10,291 nucleotides of DNA. Origin: Mycogone perniciosa (Eukaryota > Ascomycota > Sordariomycetes > Hypocreales > Hypocreaceae). The notes beneath the pieces are model-generated. The model had not been told where the DNA came from. It did no database searches and saw only the letters and a list, made by a program, of their open reading frames with translations. The DNA is taken from contig JAOALB010000373.1 of assembly GCA_025331125.1 (NCBI GenBank), positions 1-10,291 of the forward strand, written 5' to 3'. Shown piece by piece: positions 9,600 to 10,291 of this stretch. The first letter of the stretch is position 1, and every line of letters starts with the position of its first letter. Both the position numbers and the translations under genes were made by a program.

Positions 9600-9906
9600 C
9601 TCCATATTGCTAGTAGTAATCATGCCGCGGGCAATTTATTCGTGGGATTTGTTTAAAACGAACTATCTCCCCGCTCTCGACCATCAAATATTAAGCCTTT
9701 AGCGCCCTTGGAGACGGATATTATTACTAGTGGTATAATCAATCATAGACCTCTTTCATGACCCAGCATCAAGCAAAGGCTTGGCTTCTTCCACGTCATC
9801 CGCCCGCAAACTCAGTCACAATCAACAAGGCCAGCCAATTACATTGTGTTGTCTGTAGCGGTTTTTCTATGACGAAGCGATATTTGTCCATTGCTTATGC
9901 AGAGGA

Positions 9907-10167
9907 TCACGATATTACGTTTTTCTTTCCGATTATTCGACACCAATACTGGAGCACAATAAGCGTGCGGGCGTCATACACCTCATATCCAGACTCAACA
10001 ACTACTGAAGGCCATACGAAGTAGTACTGGTTCTCTCTATCGGCATTAATCAAATGTAGTACCATATCTTCAAAAATGCTATGCGGCACTGAGGGCTTTA
10101 CCAATGCAGCGATTAAAAAATGGAACGACACTGTTGTCAGCAATGCATACGGAGTAATTATTAAACC
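9907..10167 (-). pseudogene. Relic of a fungal hypothetical-protein family with a PSVVVESGY core
   Basis: This minus-strand frame is open for 86 codons from just after a TAA (10168-10170) to the TGA at 9907-9909, but its first ATG is internal at 10063-10065, leaving 52 residues if that start is used. The encoded segment contains WPSVVVESGY (core at 9985-10011), then TLIVLQYW and GKKNVI. This resembles, from memory, a widespread family of uncharacterised ascomycete proteins with a P-S-hydrophobic-V-E-x-G core, a downstream Trp and a hydrophobic strand. I cannot confirm the match. After the stop, shifting the frame by one base gives a continuation reading KRNIVILCISNGQ, which suggests a frameshift inside a formerly longer gene. 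The frame ends 70 bases from the telomere repeats. A plus-strand ATG frame at 9758-10024 overlaps it but looks less protein-like. Confidence 0.35.
10148..10156 (+). repeat. TACGGAGTA motif, last copy before the telomere
   Basis: Exact 9-mer lying about 80 bases before the first telomere repeat. It sits inside the upstream, presumably 5', part of the relic frame at 9907-10167. Confidence 0.5.
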
Positions 10168-10237
10168 TTACGACTAAGAATCTTACAGCGTAATTCGTCA
10201 AAATTAGTATAGTTAAGGTAAAACCTGTGCTTAGCTA

Positions 10238-10291
10238 TAGGGTTAGGGTTAGGGTTAGGGTTAGGGTTAGGGTTAGGGTTAGGGTTAGGGT
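10238..10291 (+). repeat. Telomere, TTAGGG-type repeat array at the chromosome end
   Basis: Nine perfect uninterrupted six-base units in TAGGGT phase (54 bp) run to the last base of the window. The G-rich strand reads 5' to 3' towards the right edge, the orientation of a right-hand chromosome end. TTAGGG is the standard repeat of most filamentous ascomycetes; the longer 12-base repeat reported for Aspergillus oryzae is not seen. The array is probably cut by the end of the assembly, so 54 bp is a minimum. The junction with unique DNA is abrupt, with no degenerate repeats before it. Confidence 0.96.

Larger units (their letters stand above)
8500..9906. other. Unique subtelomeric DNA between the oxidase gene and the terminal gene relic
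   Basis: The first few hundred bases should hold the oxidase promoter. The rest has no supportable gene. Two protein-like frames were examined. 8939-9142 (+) starts only with TTG and encodes a hydrophobic patch. 9300-9539 (-) has 79 open codons with a plausible composition (SLLRNFWPKCEFQWYYYLTN) but contains no ATG at all, so it could only be an exon fragment or chance. The stretch is rich in short symmetric motifs: ACTACC-A-GGTAGT at 8927-8939, a 7-bp inverted repeat AGCACCC/GGGTGCT at 8719-8725 and 8771-8777, GGATACT twice in tandem at 8968-8981, and several TACGGAGTA copies listed separately. No tRNA or other RNA gene was recognised. Confidence 0.55.

Noticed and set aside
9758..10024. 88-codon plus-strand frame with a true ATG
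   Set aside because: Half of it is antisense to the more protein-like minus frame at 9907-10167. It shows no motif or hydrophobic pattern I recognise, so it is kept only as an alternative.

Overview
The window is the end of a chromosome of a filamentous ascomycete, most likely a Eurotiales species (Aspergillus/Penicillium type). It finishes in nine perfect TTAGGG-type repeats whose G-rich strand points off the right edge, so position 10291 lies in the telomere and everything to its left is subtelomere. The fungal assignment rests on three things: the telomere repeat, a 5.1-kb AT-saturated block with the marks of repeat-induced point mutation (RIP), and a secreted berberine-bridge-type flavoprotein oxidase of a kind expanded in Pezizomycotina.

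Layout. 1-73 and 5220-5292 are two direct copies of the same 73-bp sequence, both ending in CA. They read as the 3' ends of two long terminal repeats. The 5146 bp between them are extremely AT-rich, nearly free of CpG and have no usable reading frame: the RIP-destroyed interior of an LTR retrotransposon. Base composition recovers sharply around 5160-5290. 5293-6651 is intergenic DNA of ordinary composition with, at most, a faint decayed reading frame. 6652-8499 (minus strand) is the only convincing intact gene, an intronless 615-residue secreted oxidase with both residues for bicovalent FAD attachment. 8500-9906 holds its promoter and then unique subtelomeric DNA with short palindromes, a 15-bp tandem duplication and a striking density of the 9-mer TACGGAGTA. 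9907-10167 (minus strand) is a probable relic of a fungal gene family, recognised only by a short conserved-looking core. 10168-10237 is a short unique spacer and 10238-10291 is the telomere.

How the parts relate. There is no operon or visible gene cluster. The window shows a silenced repeat, one surviving accessory-metabolism enzyme and the decaying chromosome tip. The oxidase shows no sign of RIP damage although the mutated element ends about 1.36 kb away, so mutation did not spread into the gene. If the oxidase belongs to a biosynthetic or catabolic cluster, its partners lie left of the retrotransposon, outside the window. I see no clear new multi-gene system. The most unusual signals are the TACGGAGTA clustering next to the telomere and the asymmetric RIP decay of the two terminal repeats.
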